Shown here: positions 1 through 7,826 of the stretch, piece after piece
Numbering within the stretch: position 1 is the stretch's first letter
How the letters are laid out: every line of letters begins with the position of its first letter
Assembly (NCBI RefSeq): GCF_019430885.1
Contig: NZ_JAHYBZ010000001.1
Span: 620,001 to 684,000 of the forward strand
Direction: 5' to 3'
DNA: 64,000 nt
Source: Roseomonas alba
GTDB lineage: Bacteria; Pseudomonadota; Alphaproteobacteria; Acetobacterales; Acetobacteraceae
The notes under the pieces: generated by a model
Databases searched by the model: none
The model's input: only the letters and a program-made list of their open reading frames with translations
What the model was told of the DNA's origin: nothing
Translations under genes and position numbers: made by a program

Positions 1-880
1 TCCAGTTGTGGCCGTACTGGTTGGTGACGATGTTGAAGCCGGCCTGGCGCAGGGACGGGATGGCATCGGGCGGCGGGGCCTCGATGAAATCCACCTGGTT
101 GGAGCGCAGCGCGGCGACGCGGGTATTCGCTTCGGGCAGCGGCAGCAGGGTGACGCGGCCGACCTTGGGGGTGCGCCGCTCCTCCCAGTAATCCGGATTC
201 CGCACCAGGATGGCGCGTTCGCGGATCGAGAAGGTCTCCAGCTTGAAGGGGCCCGTTCCGACCGGCTGGGTCAGGAACTTGTCGTTGTCGCGGCCCGCGG
301 CTTCCCAGGCGGCGCGGTGCGTGATGCCGACCCAGGTGGCGCCATAGGGGACGAGGCTGTCGACGGTGCGCGTCTCGACGATGAAGGTGTTGGGGCCTTC
401 GGCGTACCAGTTCACCAGCGTCGGCATGCGGCTGCGCACCTGGGCGGAACCGCGCGGGTCGAATTCCGGCGCGTCGTTCTTGAAGGCGCGGTTGTAGGAG
501 AAGACGATGTCCTCGGCGGTCAGGATCTTGCCGTCGTGGAACTTCACATTCTCCCGGATGGTGAAGATCCAGCGCTTGTCATTGGCCGGATCGACCCGCC
601 AGGCGGTGGCGAGGCCCGGGCGCAGCGGCGCCGGCTTGTCGCTGATCGACAGGTCCCACTGCACGAGCTGGTCGTAGAGGGTGATGCCCATGAAGCGATG
701 CCCCTCGGCGCCCTGATCGGGCATGCCGTTGGACAGAGGCACGGCGGAAGCAGTCATGCCGACGCGCAGATTGGTCGTGGGTGCGCCCTGGGCCAGGGCG
801 AGGTCGTAGGGCAGCACTGCGGCCATACCGAGGGCCGCGCCACCGCCGAGCAGGCGCCGGCGGTTGATCGTCTGATGCAT
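1..880 (-). CDS. ABC transporter substrate-binding protein, family 5 (peptide/nickel type), 3' end cut off
   Basis: The start is the ATG at 880; reading runs off the left window edge, so the C-terminal part is missing. The N-terminus has a twin-arginine-like leader (NRRRLLGGGAALG, residues 6-18) followed by a hydrophobic stretch and an Ala-Leu-Ala cleavage region, so the protein is probably exported by Tat to the periplasm. The mature part shows the family 5 signature region (KFHDGKILTAEDIVFSYNRA), as in DppA/OppA-type peptide-binding proteins. It would deliver an oligopeptide or similar solute to an inner-membrane ABC permease that must lie beyond the window. The substrate cannot be told from sequence. 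Tandem palindromes lie about 90-135 bases upstream. Confidence 0.88.
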   Translation of the reverse strand, partial: MHQTINRRRLLGGGAALGMAAVLPYDLALAQGAPTTNLRVGMTASAVPLSNGMPDQGAEGHRFMGITLYDQLVQWDLSISDKPAPLRPGLATAWRVDPANDKRWIFTIRENVKFHDGKILTAEDIVFSYNRAFKNDAPEFDPRGSAQVRSRMPTLVNWYAEGPNTFIVETRTVDSLVPYGATWVGITHRAAWEAAGRDNDKFLTQPVGTGPFKLETFSIRERAILVRNPDYWEERRTPKVGRVTLLPLPEANTRVAALRSNQVDFIEAPPPDAIPSLRQAGFNIVTNQYGHNW

Positions 881-970
881 CAAGGTCTCCGCTGCATCGG
901 GTTGCAGGGGACGGATATAGAAGGCGTCAGGGGACCTCTGCGCCGAAAAACGGCAAAAGGCGCGGCACTG

Positions 971-1016
971 GGCAGCAATTCTGCCATGAGCCCGGAAACT
1001 GGGCAGTTATCGTGCC
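971..1016 (-). promoter_or_regulatory. Tandem palindromic sites upstream of the binding-protein gene
   Basis: Two near-identical blocks, GGCA-N7-TGCC at 971-985 and again at 1002-1016, are spaced 31 bases apart, about three helical turns. Both lie between the binding-protein start (880) and the terminator of the upstream regulator. Each also fits the GG-N10-GC spacing of a sigma-54 promoter when read on the minus strand. A dimeric regulator operator is the simpler reading. No regulator is identified. Confidence 0.45.
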
Positions 1017-1028
1017 ATGGCGAGGCAT

Positions 1029-1059
1029 AAAAAAAGGCCGCCGGACGATCCGGGCGGCC
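1029..1059 (-). terminator. Rho-independent terminator of the XRE regulator gene
   Basis: Read on the minus strand, a GGCCGCC/GGCGGCC stem (1036-1042 with 1053-1059) is followed directly by seven T residues (1029-1035). It lies 30 bases past the stop codon of the regulator at 1089, so it closes that transcript and insulates the binding-protein gene downstream. Confidence 0.85.
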
Positions 1060-1088
1060 CTGGCCGGTGTCGGCGGGACACCCGCCGA

Positions 1089-1535
1089 CTATTCCTCGCG
1101 GTCGCGCTGATGGGCCTGGGACTGGGCGGCCAGGGCACGTGCCATCTGGCTCAGCGCTTCCTGGTGCTTGTCGTTGTCGATCAACGCGAAGTTGCGCGCG
1201 AGTTCGAGGAACATGCGCTGGCGCGGCGAGACCGGCTGGGCCTCCCCGCCGGGCTGCAGCCCCTCGAAGAAATAGGATACCGGCACGCTGAGCACCTGGG
1301 CGATCTCGAACAGGCGGCCGGCGGAGATGCGGTTCAGGCCCCGCTCATACTTATGGGCCTGTTGATAGGTGACCCCGATCATCTTCGCGAGCTGCTGCTG
1401 CGACAGGCCGAGCATCGTCCGCCGCTCGCGGATTCGCGCGCCGACATGATGGTCGACGAGGCTGGCGCGCTGGATCGCGCCATCGTCCACGCCGGTCTCG
1501 ATGTCATGGTCGTGTGAGGCAGGCTTCATCATCAT
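1089..1535 (-). CDS. XRE-family helix-turn-helix transcriptional regulator
   Basis: This 148-residue protein has a Cro/CI-type HTH at about residues 31-90 (RERRTMLGLSQQQLAKMIGV, then the YERG turn), followed by a charged C-terminal helical tail. It resembles the short alphaproteobacterial XRE regulators with the HTH in the middle. The N-terminus begins with three Met codons, so the start could be 1535, 1532 or 1529. A 15-base perfect palindrome (1578-1592) lies just upstream and is a natural autoregulatory operator. The gene is single and closed by a strong terminator. Target genes are unknown. Confidence 0.87.
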   Translation of the reverse strand: MMMKPASHDHDIETGVDDGAIQRASLVDHHVGARIRERRTMLGLSQQQLAKMIGVTYQQAHKYERGLNRISAGRLFEIAQVLSVPVSYFFEGLQPGGEAQPVSPRQRMFLELARNFALIDNDKHQEALSQMARALAAQSQAHQRDREE

Positions 1536-1577
1536 GGTGGCGAACCTACTCTAGCGCCCTCAGGGTGTGCCAGCAAC

Positions 1578-1606
1578 TAAGTTCTCTACTTATGCGCGAA
1601 TCGCGC
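1578..1606. promoter_or_regulatory. Two adjacent palindromes upstream of the XRE gene
   Basis: TAAGT-N5-ACTTA occupies 1578-1592 and GCGCGA-A-TCGCGC occupies 1594-1606; both are perfect. They lie between the XRE start (1535) and the phaR stop (1622). The first is AT-rich against a very GC-rich background and has the size of a CI/Cro-type operator. Binding by the neighbouring regulator is inference. Confidence 0.5.
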
Positions 1607-1621
1607 AGGTGTGATGGCGCA

Positions 1622-2218
1622 TCAAACTTTACCACGTCCTTCTCGCAAAAGCGCGAGTTCTTTGCGCAAGTTTTCAACTTCAGCCTTCAGCGCGTCAACC
1701 TCGGCGGGCGCGTCCTCCCGCCGGCCGAAGGGGGCGAAAAGGCTCATGGCGCGTTCCATCATGGCCATATTCTGCTTGCCCACTTCCTCGAGGTTCGGGA
1801 AGGGCAGAAGGCCGCCGATCGTGTGCTCCATGGTGCGCCGCATCTGGTCCTGCTGCCGGGCGAAAGACGCCATGGCAAATTCCAGGTAGCGCGGCACAAG
1901 TCCCTGCAGGTTGTCGCCGTAATATCCGATCAATTGCCGCAGAAAAGCGGTCGGCAGAAGGTTCTGTCCGCCCTTGCTTTCTTCCTCGACAATGATCTGG
2001 GTCAGCACCGACCGCGTGATGTCATCGCCGGATTTGGCATCATAGACGACAAAGTCGCGGCCTTCGCGCACCATCTTCGCCAAGTCGTCCAGCGTGACGT
2101 AGGTCGAAGCCTCGGTGTTGTAGAGTCGCCGATTCGCGTATTTCTTCACCACGACGGGCGGGACTGCTGTTTCGCTCCCCTGCGCGCCGCTTGTCGCTGC
2201 ACTGCCGGCCATCGACAT
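1622..2218 (-). CDS. phaR: Polyhydroxyalkanoate synthesis regulator PhaR
   Basis: This 198-residue protein carries the PhaR N-terminal DNA/PHB-binding domain with its hallmark KKYANRRLYNT motif (about residues 25-35), the YVTLDDLAKMV region and the accumulation-associated region (LTQIIVEEES). A C-terminal coiled coil follows. PhaR represses phasin and PHA genes and is released when it binds nascent PHA granules. The start at 2218 (MSMAGS) was chosen because conservation begins after it and the ORF extension upstream has no family resemblance. It is transcribed divergently from the PHA synthase genes at 2346, leaving a 127-base shared promoter region. Confidence 0.93.
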   Translation of the reverse strand: MSMAGSAATSGAQGSETAVPPVVVKKYANRRLYNTEASTYVTLDDLAKMVREGRDFVVYDAKSGDDITRSVLTQIIVEEESKGGQNLLPTAFLRQLIGYYGDNLQGLVPRYLEFAMASFARQQDQMRRTMEHTIGGLLPFPNLEEVGKQNMAMMERAMSLFAPFGRREDAPAEVDALKAEVENLRKELALLREGRGKV

Positions 2219-2345
2219 CACGCCTCGCTCTTGTTCCTTCGCGCCGCACCCTAGACGCTCAACGCGGTGCAGCGAAAGCAGCAAATTCCGCACGTTCCTT
2301 CAGACCGCCTGTGCGGCTATGGTCCGCCGCGCGAGGAACCCCCCT

Positions 2346-2741
2346 ATGGAACCGCCTGAGGATCTCGACAGCCTCGCGGAGGACTGGATCGCGCTGTGGC
2401 AGAGCGAGATCGCCGGACTGGCCGCCGATCCGGAACTGGCCGAGCAATGGGCCGCCTGGGCTGCGCTCGGCGCGGCATGGATGCGTGCGGCCACGGCCAT
2501 GGCCCCGCGGATGCGGCCCGATGGGCATGACCGGACCCCTGCGCCGCCGGGGCCCCCGCCCGCTGCCGCTCCATCTGGGCCTGGCGGGGATGCGGGCCAT
2601 GGCGGCGGCCAGCAGCCTGCCGGCGACGCCATGGCCAAGCGCTTGGCCGAACTCGAGCGCCGCCTGGCCGATCTCGAAGGCGGGACAGGCGGAACGGGAC
2701 CGGATCCTCGGCGCCCTCGCGGCCGGCGGCCACGGGCCTGA
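2346..2741 (+). CDS. Small PhaE-like protein, overlapping phaC
   Basis: This predicted 131-residue protein starts at an ATG preceded by GAGGAA about 9 bases upstream. The N-terminal half is a Trp/Ala-rich helix (EDWIALWQSEIAGLAADPEL), the middle is Pro/Gly-rich, and near the end is a short coiled coil (MAKRLAELERRLADLE) like the C-terminus of PhaE, the second subunit of class III PHA synthases. It is far shorter than classical PhaE (about 350 residues). Its 3' part overlaps the probable phaC N-terminus in another frame by about 215 bases. Its assignment as a synthase partner rests on context and weak resemblance; it could be an unrelated small protein. Confidence 0.6.
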   Translation: MEPPEDLDSLAEDWIALWQSEIAGLAADPELAEQWAAWAALGAAWMRAATAMAPRMRPDGHDRTPAPPGPPPAAAPSGPGGDAGHGGGQQPAGDAMAKRLAELERRLADLEGGTGGTGPDPRRPRGRRPRA

Positions 2742-3759
2742 GGCCTTCGGCAAGGCGGTCCTGACGCGCCTCGCCCGCGCCGACCGGGCGCTGATCGCCG
2801 GCATGGCCGCCTATCGCCGCCATCCCTGGACCCGGGAGATGGCCGACCCGCCGGTGCTCTGGTCCGAGGGCGGGTCGCGCCTGCTGGATTTCGGCGGCGA
2901 GGGGCCGGCGGTGCTGTTCGTCCCGTCCCTGGTCAACCGCGCCTATGTGCTGGACCTGACGCCGGAACGCTCGCTGATGCGCTGGCTGCCGGGGCAGGGC
3001 TTCCGCACCCTGCTGCTGGATTGGGGCTGGCCGGGGGAGGCGGAACGCAACTTCACCCTGACGGACTACGTCGCCGGCCGGCTCGAACGCGCCCTCATGG
3101 CGGCCCCGGGGCCGGTCGTGCTCGCGGGATACTGCATGGGCGGGCTGCTGGCGCTCGCCGCCGCCCTGCGCCGGCCAGACCGGGTCCATGCCCTGGCCTT
3201 GCTGGCGACGCCCTGGGATTTCCATGCCGGGCCCGACGGGCCGCGCCGCGCCCGCACCGCCGCTGCGCTGCTGCCGGGGCTCGACGCGCTGATGGAACCC
3301 ACTGGCGCGCTGCCGGTCGATGCCATCCAATCGCTTTTCGCCATGCTCGACCCCTATGGGGTGGCGCAGAAATTCCGCGCCTTCGCCCGGCTGCGGCCGG
3401 ACAGCGAACGCGCCAGCCTCTTCGTGGCGCTCGAGGACTGGCTGAATGACGGCGTGCCGCTGCCCGCACCGATCGCGCGGCAATGCCTGGGCGGCTGGTA
3501 TGGGCGCAACGAGCCGGGGCGCCTCGTCTGGCGCATCGCCGGCCAGATCATCGACCCGGCCGCGTGGGCCGGTCCGGTCTTCACCGCCATGCCGGAACGC
3601 GACCGCATCGTGCCGCCGGCCTCGGCCATGGCGGCCGCGCTGCGCTTCCGCCAGGGGGATGTGCATGTCGCCGCAGGGGGGCATATCGGCATGGTCGCCG
3701 GAACCGGGGCCGAGTCGGCACTCTGGCAGCCGATGACGTCATGGCTCAGACGCTTGTAG
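2527..3759 (+). CDS. phaC: PHA synthase-like alpha/beta hydrolase (PhaC)
   Basis: The protein polymerises 3-hydroxyacyl-CoA into polyhydroxyalkanoate. It has the PhaC lipase-like box GYCMGG with Cys203 as nucleophile, the acidic residue Asp359 in ERDRIVP and His386 in GGHIGM, so the Cys-Asp-His triad is complete. At about 410 residues it is close to class III PhaC size. The start is uncertain: ATG 2527 (or 2521) is chosen because RRGPRPLPLHL resembles the N-terminus of related Acetobacteraceae proteins as I remember them. ATG 2590 or 2599 would also open the frame. It lies between phaR (divergent) and phaA (58 bases downstream), supporting the PHA role. Confidence 0.83.
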   Translation: MTGPLRRRGPRPLPLHLGLAGMRAMAAASSLPATPWPSAWPNSSAAWPISKAGQAERDRILGALAAGGHGPEAFGKAVLTRLARADRALIAGMAAYRRHPWTREMADPPVLWSEGGSRLLDFGGEGPAVLFVPSLVNRAYVLDLTPERSLMRWLPGQGFRTLLLDWGWPGEAERNFTLTDYVAGRLERALMAAPGPVVLAGYCMGGLLALAAALRRPDRVHALALLATPWDFHAGPDGPRRARTAAALLPGLDALMEPTGALPVDAIQSLFAMLDPYGVAQKFRAFARLRPDSERASLFVALEDWLNDGVPLPAPIARQCLGGWYGRNEPGRLVWRIAGQIIDPAAWAGPVFTAMPERDRIVPPASAMAAALRFRQGDVHVAAGGHIGMVAGTGAESALWQPMTSWLRRL

Positions 3760-3816
3760 CCACCCCCCAGGCGAGCGCAGGATGCCGCTCAAATCCACTT
3801 GGGAGTAGCCGCTGTC

Positions 3817-4989
3817 ATGACTGAGATCGTTATCGCCTCCGCCGCCCGCACGCCGGTCGGCTCCTTCAACGGGGCCTTCGCCTCCGTCCCGGCGCATGCG
3901 CTCGGCACCGCCGCGATCAGGGCCGCGATGGAGCGGGCGAAGGTCGAGGGCGCCGAGGTGGACGAGGTCATCATGGGCCAGATCCTGACCGCCGCCTCCG
4001 GCCAGAACCCGGCCCGCCAGGCCTCGGTGAACGCCGGCATCCCGGTCGAGCACACCGCCTTCGGCATCAACCAGCTCTGCGGGTCCGGCCTGCGCGCGGT
4101 GGCCCTCGCCGCCCAGCAGATCGCCTCGGGCGACGCGACGATCATGGTCGCCGGCGGGCAGGAGAGCATGACCCAGGCCCCGCATGCCCAGCAGCTCCGC
4201 GTCGGGCAGAAAATGGGCGACCTCGCGCTGATCGACACCATGCTGCGCGACGGGCTGATGGACGCCTTCCACGGCTACCACATGGGCAACACCGCCGAGA
4301 ACGTCGCCCAGAAGTTCCAGCTCACCCGCGCCGAGCAGGACGAGTTCGCCTTCAACTCCCAGCGCAAGGCCGGCGAGGCGATGAAGTCCGGCCGCTTCAA
4401 GGACGAGATCGTCCCGGTCACGGTGAAGGGCCGCAAGGGCGACATCGTCGTCAGCGACGACGAATACCCGAAGCCCGAGACCACGATGGAAGTGCTCGCC
4501 AAGCTGCGCGCGGCCTTCGCCAAGGACGGCACGGTCACGGCCGGCAATGCCTCGGGCATCAATGACGGCGCCGCCGCGGTGGTGGTGATGACGGCGGCCG
4601 AGGCCGCGAAGCGCGGCATCACGCCGATGGCGCGCATCGTGTCCTGGGCGACCGCCGGCGTCGATCCGTCGATCATGGGCACCGGCCCGATCCCGGCCTC
4701 GCGCAAGGCGCTGAAGAAGGCCGGCTGGACGGTCAACGACCTCGACCTGATCGAGGCGAACGAGGCCTTCGCCGCTCAGGCGCTCGCGGTGAACAAGGAT
4801 CTCGGCTGGGATACGTCGAAGGTGAACGTGAATGGCGGGGCCATCGCGCTCGGCCATCCGATCGGCGCCTCGGGCGCCCGCGTGCTGACCACCCTGCTGT
4901 TCGAGATGCAGAAGCGCGACGCGAAGAAGGGCCTCGCGACGCTGTGCATCGGCGGCGGCATGGGCGTCGCCATGTGCCTGGAACGCTGA
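3817..4989 (+). CDS. phaA: Acetyl-CoA acetyltransferase (beta-ketothiolase)
   Basis: This 390-residue thiolase condenses two acetyl-CoA to acetoacetyl-CoA, the first step of PHB synthesis. The active-site residues are all present: Cys88 in NQLCGSG, His347 in GHPIGASG and Cys377 in CIGGGMG. The start at 3817 (MTEIVIAS) fits the family N-terminus and has GGGAG upstream; the earlier in-frame start adds unrelated residues. It follows phaC on the same strand. No acetoacetyl-CoA reductase (phaB) lies next to it, so the reductase must be supplied from elsewhere. A hairpin repeat follows the stop codon. Confidence 0.95.
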   Translation: MTEIVIASAARTPVGSFNGAFASVPAHALGTAAIRAAMERAKVEGAEVDEVIMGQILTAASGQNPARQASVNAGIPVEHTAFGINQLCGSGLRAVALAAQQIASGDATIMVAGGQESMTQAPHAQQLRVGQKMGDLALIDTMLRDGLMDAFHGYHMGNTAENVAQKFQLTRAEQDEFAFNSQRKAGEAMKSGRFKDEIVPVTVKGRKGDIVVSDDEYPKPETTMEVLAKLRAAFAKDGTVTAGNASGINDGAAAVVVMTAAEAAKRGITPMARIVSWATAGVDPSIMGTGPIPASRKALKKAGWTVNDLDLIEANEAFAAQALAVNKDLGWDTSKVNVNGGAIALGHPIGASGARVLTTLLFEMQKRDAKKGLATLCIGGGMGVAMCLER

Positions 4990-5019
4990 GGGGCGCTTTC
5001 CCCGGGCGGTGCTCAGACG

Positions 5020-5110
5020 GGAGAGGGGCTTTGCCCCTCTCCAGACCTCTTCCGCACCAAAGGCCTTTCGGCCTTTGCCGGGATGGCTTGGAGGGGCAAA
5101 GCCCCTCCAA
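5020..5110. repeat. Three-hairpin intergenic repeat (short form)
   Basis: Between phaA and the nitroreductase gene lie three perfect hairpins in a row: GGAGAGGGGC/GCCCCTCTCC (5020-5042, loop TTT), CAAAGGCC/GGCCTTTG (5058-5077) and TTGGAGGGGC/GCCCCTCCAA (5088-5110, loop AAA). It matches the two-hairpin arms found at 9.3, 30, 59 and 62 kb but has only one central hairpin and lacks the core, as if two inverted arms had recombined into one. Confidence 0.85.
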
Positions 5111-5233
5111 CTCGACAGCGGAAGAATGAGGGCAGTCGGCCGCATCCCCGCCTGATGCGGCCCGGTGCTTCCCACCCTTGCCGGACCTGGTGTTCACGCT
5201 ACCTTCGGGGAAACCCCGAGGGATCCCGACATT

Positions 5234-6064
5234 ATGGATGGACACCAGACGCCTGCCGCCCAGGCGGCGATGACCTTGCGCTATGGCGCCGGCGCCGAGC
5301 CCAAGCCGGGCCCGTGGAACGACACGCTGGCGCTGCTGCTCTCGCACCGTTCGGTGCGCGGCTTCCGCCCCGATGCGTTGCCCGACGGCACGACCGAGAC
5401 GCTGGTCGCCGCCGCGCAATCGGCCGCCACGTCCTCGAACCTGCAGACCTGGTCGGTGGTCGAGGTGACCGATCCCGCCGTGCGCAAGGAACTGGCGGCG
5501 ATTGCCGGCAACCAGAAGCATGTCGAGATCTGCCCGCTCTTTCTCGTCTTCCTTGCCGACGTCTCGCGCAATGCGCGCCTCGCCGAAGCCGAGGGCAAGG
5601 ACCTCGTCGGCCTGCCCTATCTCGAGTCCTTCCTCGTCGCTTCGATCGACGCGGCGCTCGCCGCGCAGAACGCGGTGGTGGCGGCGGAAAGCCTCGGCCT
5701 GTCCACCGTCTATATCGGCGCGCTGCGCAACGACGTGACGCGGGTGGCCGAACTGCTCGGCCTGCCGAAGGGCGTCGCACCCGTCTTCGGCCTGTGCGTC
5801 GGCCACCCCGCCGCCGGGCGCGAAGGGGAGGTGAAGCCCCGCCTGCCGCAGGAGGCTGTGCTGCATCGTGGCACCTATGACGCCGCGGATGCCGGGCACC
5901 GTGCCGCCTATGACCCGCGCATGGCCGAATTCTCCCGCCGCAATGAGATGGCGGCGGATAACTGGACGCAGCGCGTCATCGCGCGGCTCGGCACCCTGAC
6001 CGCCCTGCGCGGCCGTGACAAGCTGAAGGAGGCGCTGATCGGCCTGGGCTTCCCCCTGCGCTGA
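5234..6064 (+). CDS. Nitroreductase-family NAD(P)H-dependent FMN oxidoreductase (NfsA-like)
   Basis: This 276-residue protein has the NfsA/Frp-type opening: SHRSVRGFRPD at about residues 39-49 for FMN phosphate contact, SAATSSNLQTWSVV for the flavin site, and PVFGLCVGHP in the C-terminal half. Members reduce nitroaromatics, quinones or flavins with NAD(P)H. ATG 5234 was taken because homology begins shortly after; the longer ORF start adds residues without resemblance. It stands alone between the phaA repeat and a hairpin, so context does not narrow the substrate. Confidence 0.85.
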   Translation: MDGHQTPAAQAAMTLRYGAGAEPKPGPWNDTLALLLSHRSVRGFRPDALPDGTTETLVAAAQSAATSSNLQTWSVVEVTDPAVRKELAAIAGNQKHVEICPLFLVFLADVSRNARLAEAEGKDLVGLPYLESFLVASIDAALAAQNAVVAAESLGLSTVYIGALRNDVTRVAELLGLPKGVAPVFGLCVGHPAAGREGEVKPRLPQEAVLHRGTYDAADAGHRAAYDPRMAEFSRRNEMAADNWTQRVIARLGTLTALRGRDKLKEALIGLGFPLR

Positions 6065-6109
6065 TCACACGCCGCGCGCGGCCCCAGGCGGGGTGGTGCG
6101 CGGTGTGAT
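6064..6109 (+). terminator. Long stem-loop after the nitroreductase gene, probable terminator
   Basis: ATCACAC (6064-6070) pairs with GTGTGAT (6103-6109), extended inward by GC-rich pairing. It starts at the last base of the stop codon. There is no clear T-run, so it is either a weak intrinsic terminator or a 3'-end stabilising hairpin. Confidence 0.5.
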
Positions 6110-6154
6110 GCCGTTCCTGTTGCGCCGCGGTGCAAATCTGTAACGTCCGGATCG

Positions 6155-7726
6155 ATGCTGACCCGTGACGAGAACGTGCCGCCGGACCCGGTGGCCGCGC
6201 CCCCGACCGTTTGGCGCCCATCGACGAGCCTGCTGCTGGCAGGCCTGATCCTTGGCGCCTTTCTGATCCGGTGCCTCGGACTGTTCAGCGATCCGGTCTG
6301 GATCGACGAGGCGGCGAGCATCGGCATCGGCTCCTTGCCCTGGTCGGTGCTGTTCGGGGAGATGGCGCGGATCGAGGCGAGTCCGCCCGGCTACTACGCC
6401 ATCGCCAAGCTGGTCGGCATCGCGGCGGGGCAGGGGGGTGCGCCGCTGCGCCTGCTCTCGGCGGCCGCGGCGGCGCTGTCGATCCTGCCACTGTGGATCT
6501 TTTGCCGCGAAGCCTTCGGGCTGCGCGCCGCCTGGCTGGCCGGGCTGATCATCGCGCTGCATGCGCTGCTGTTCCGCATGTCGCAGGATGGGCGGACCTA
6601 TGCGGTGCTGTTCTTCGTCTTCTGCTGCGCGCTGCTGGCCGCCTGGCGGCTGACCGAGGCCGCGCGGCGCGGGGAGGCGGGCGTGCCGGCGGTCATCGCG
6701 CTCGGCGTCTGCCAGGGCGGCATGCTGTGGCTGCACCACACCGCGGGTATCGCCGACCTGGCGCTGAATGTCTTCGTGGTCGCGTTGCTGCTGGCGGCGC
6801 AGCAGGGCATCGGGCGCGGCATCGCGCTGCTGGTCGCGGCCGATCTGATGGGGCTCCTCATCGGCGCGGCGCCGATCTGGTGGGCCTTGCAGCACGCGAT
6901 GGAAGGCGCCTTCGTCACGCGCTGGATCGCGCCGCCGGATCTCGAAGACGTGGCGCTGATCTACATCCGGGGATTGGTCGCGCCGTTCCATTCGCCGATC
7001 TCGGTGTTGACCGGCTTGTTGTCGATCGCCGGCGTCCTGATCGGTCTGCACGCCCGTCACCACGAGGGTTGGCCGGCGCGGGTGGCGCTCGTCGCGCTGC
7101 TCGGCACCGCGGCCATCCTGTTTCCCGTCCTCAGCCAGTCCTGGCCGGTGATGCTGGAGCGGACAGTGCTGTTCATGGTCGCGCCGCTTGCCGCGAGCAT
7201 CGCGGCAGGCATCGCGTTGCTGCCGCGCCGCGTCTTCCTGGGCTGTGCCGCGCTGCTCGTCGGGCTGCATGGCTTCGGCATCGTCCGCTACCTCGACTGG
7301 CCGGCGCACAAGGAACGCTGGGACCATGCGGCGGTTCTGCTGCAATCCCAAGCTTCTCCCAACGACCGGATCGTGGTGACGGACAGCGTCTTCGCGGCGA
7401 TCTCGCTGCGCATGGCGGCCACGGCGCGCGGAGGACTGAGCGCGCCGATCCTGGTGGTGCCGGCCGCCTCGCCGCTGGAGCAGCGGTCGGCCGCCCTGCT
7501 GGACCCCGAGGGCGACACGTCGGTGGATGCGCTCTGCACTCGGCTGCGCGGCGCCGCCACCGTTTGGGTGGTGGCCCGGCCGGTGCCGCCGATCGTGGAG
7601 AGCGATCCCGGCTTCTCGACCCTGTCCGCGGTGCGCGCGGTGCTGCGGGCGGCCGGCGGGCAGATCATCTTCGAGAGCAGCATGATCACCGTGGACATCG
7701 AACGCTGGCGGGTGCCCGGCTGCTGA
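6155..7726 (+). CDS. GT-C membrane glycosyltransferase (GT39/ArnT-like)
   Basis: This 523-residue integral membrane protein has about ten hydrophobic segments and the GT-C signature in its first periplasmic loop (DPVWIDEAASIGIG, with the Asp-Glu pair, at about residues 46-60). Such enzymes transfer a sugar from a polyprenyl-phosphate carrier to lipids, proteins or glycans on the periplasmic side. The C-terminus is a soluble periplasmic domain. It stands alone, with no lipid A or pilin partner adjacent, so the acceptor is unknown. The start is the first ATG of the frame. Confidence 0.82.
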   Translation: MLTRDENVPPDPVAAPPTVWRPSTSLLLAGLILGAFLIRCLGLFSDPVWIDEAASIGIGSLPWSVLFGEMARIEASPPGYYAIAKLVGIAAGQGGAPLRLLSAAAAALSILPLWIFCREAFGLRAAWLAGLIIALHALLFRMSQDGRTYAVLFFVFCCALLAAWRLTEAARRGEAGVPAVIALGVCQGGMLWLHHTAGIADLALNVFVVALLLAAQQGIGRGIALLVAADLMGLLIGAAPIWWALQHAMEGAFVTRWIAPPDLEDVALIYIRGLVAPFHSPISVLTGLLSIAGVLIGLHARHHEGWPARVALVALLGTAAILFPVLSQSWPVMLERTVLFMVAPLAASIAAGIALLPRRVFLGCAALLVGLHGFGIVRYLDWPAHKERWDHAAVLLQSQASPNDRIVVTDSVFAAISLRMAATARGGLSAPILVVPAASPLEQRSAALLDPEGDTSVDALCTRLRGAATVWVVARPVPPIVESDPGFSTLSAVRAVLRAAGGQIIFESSMITVDIERWRVPGC

Positions 7727-7826
7727 GGGAGTGTTCGAGAAGACCGGCACCGGCCCGCATCGATCCGGCGATGCCCGACCGGGCCGCGCCATTGTCCGGG
7801 CGCGCCGGCTGGGCGAGGGTGGCGCC

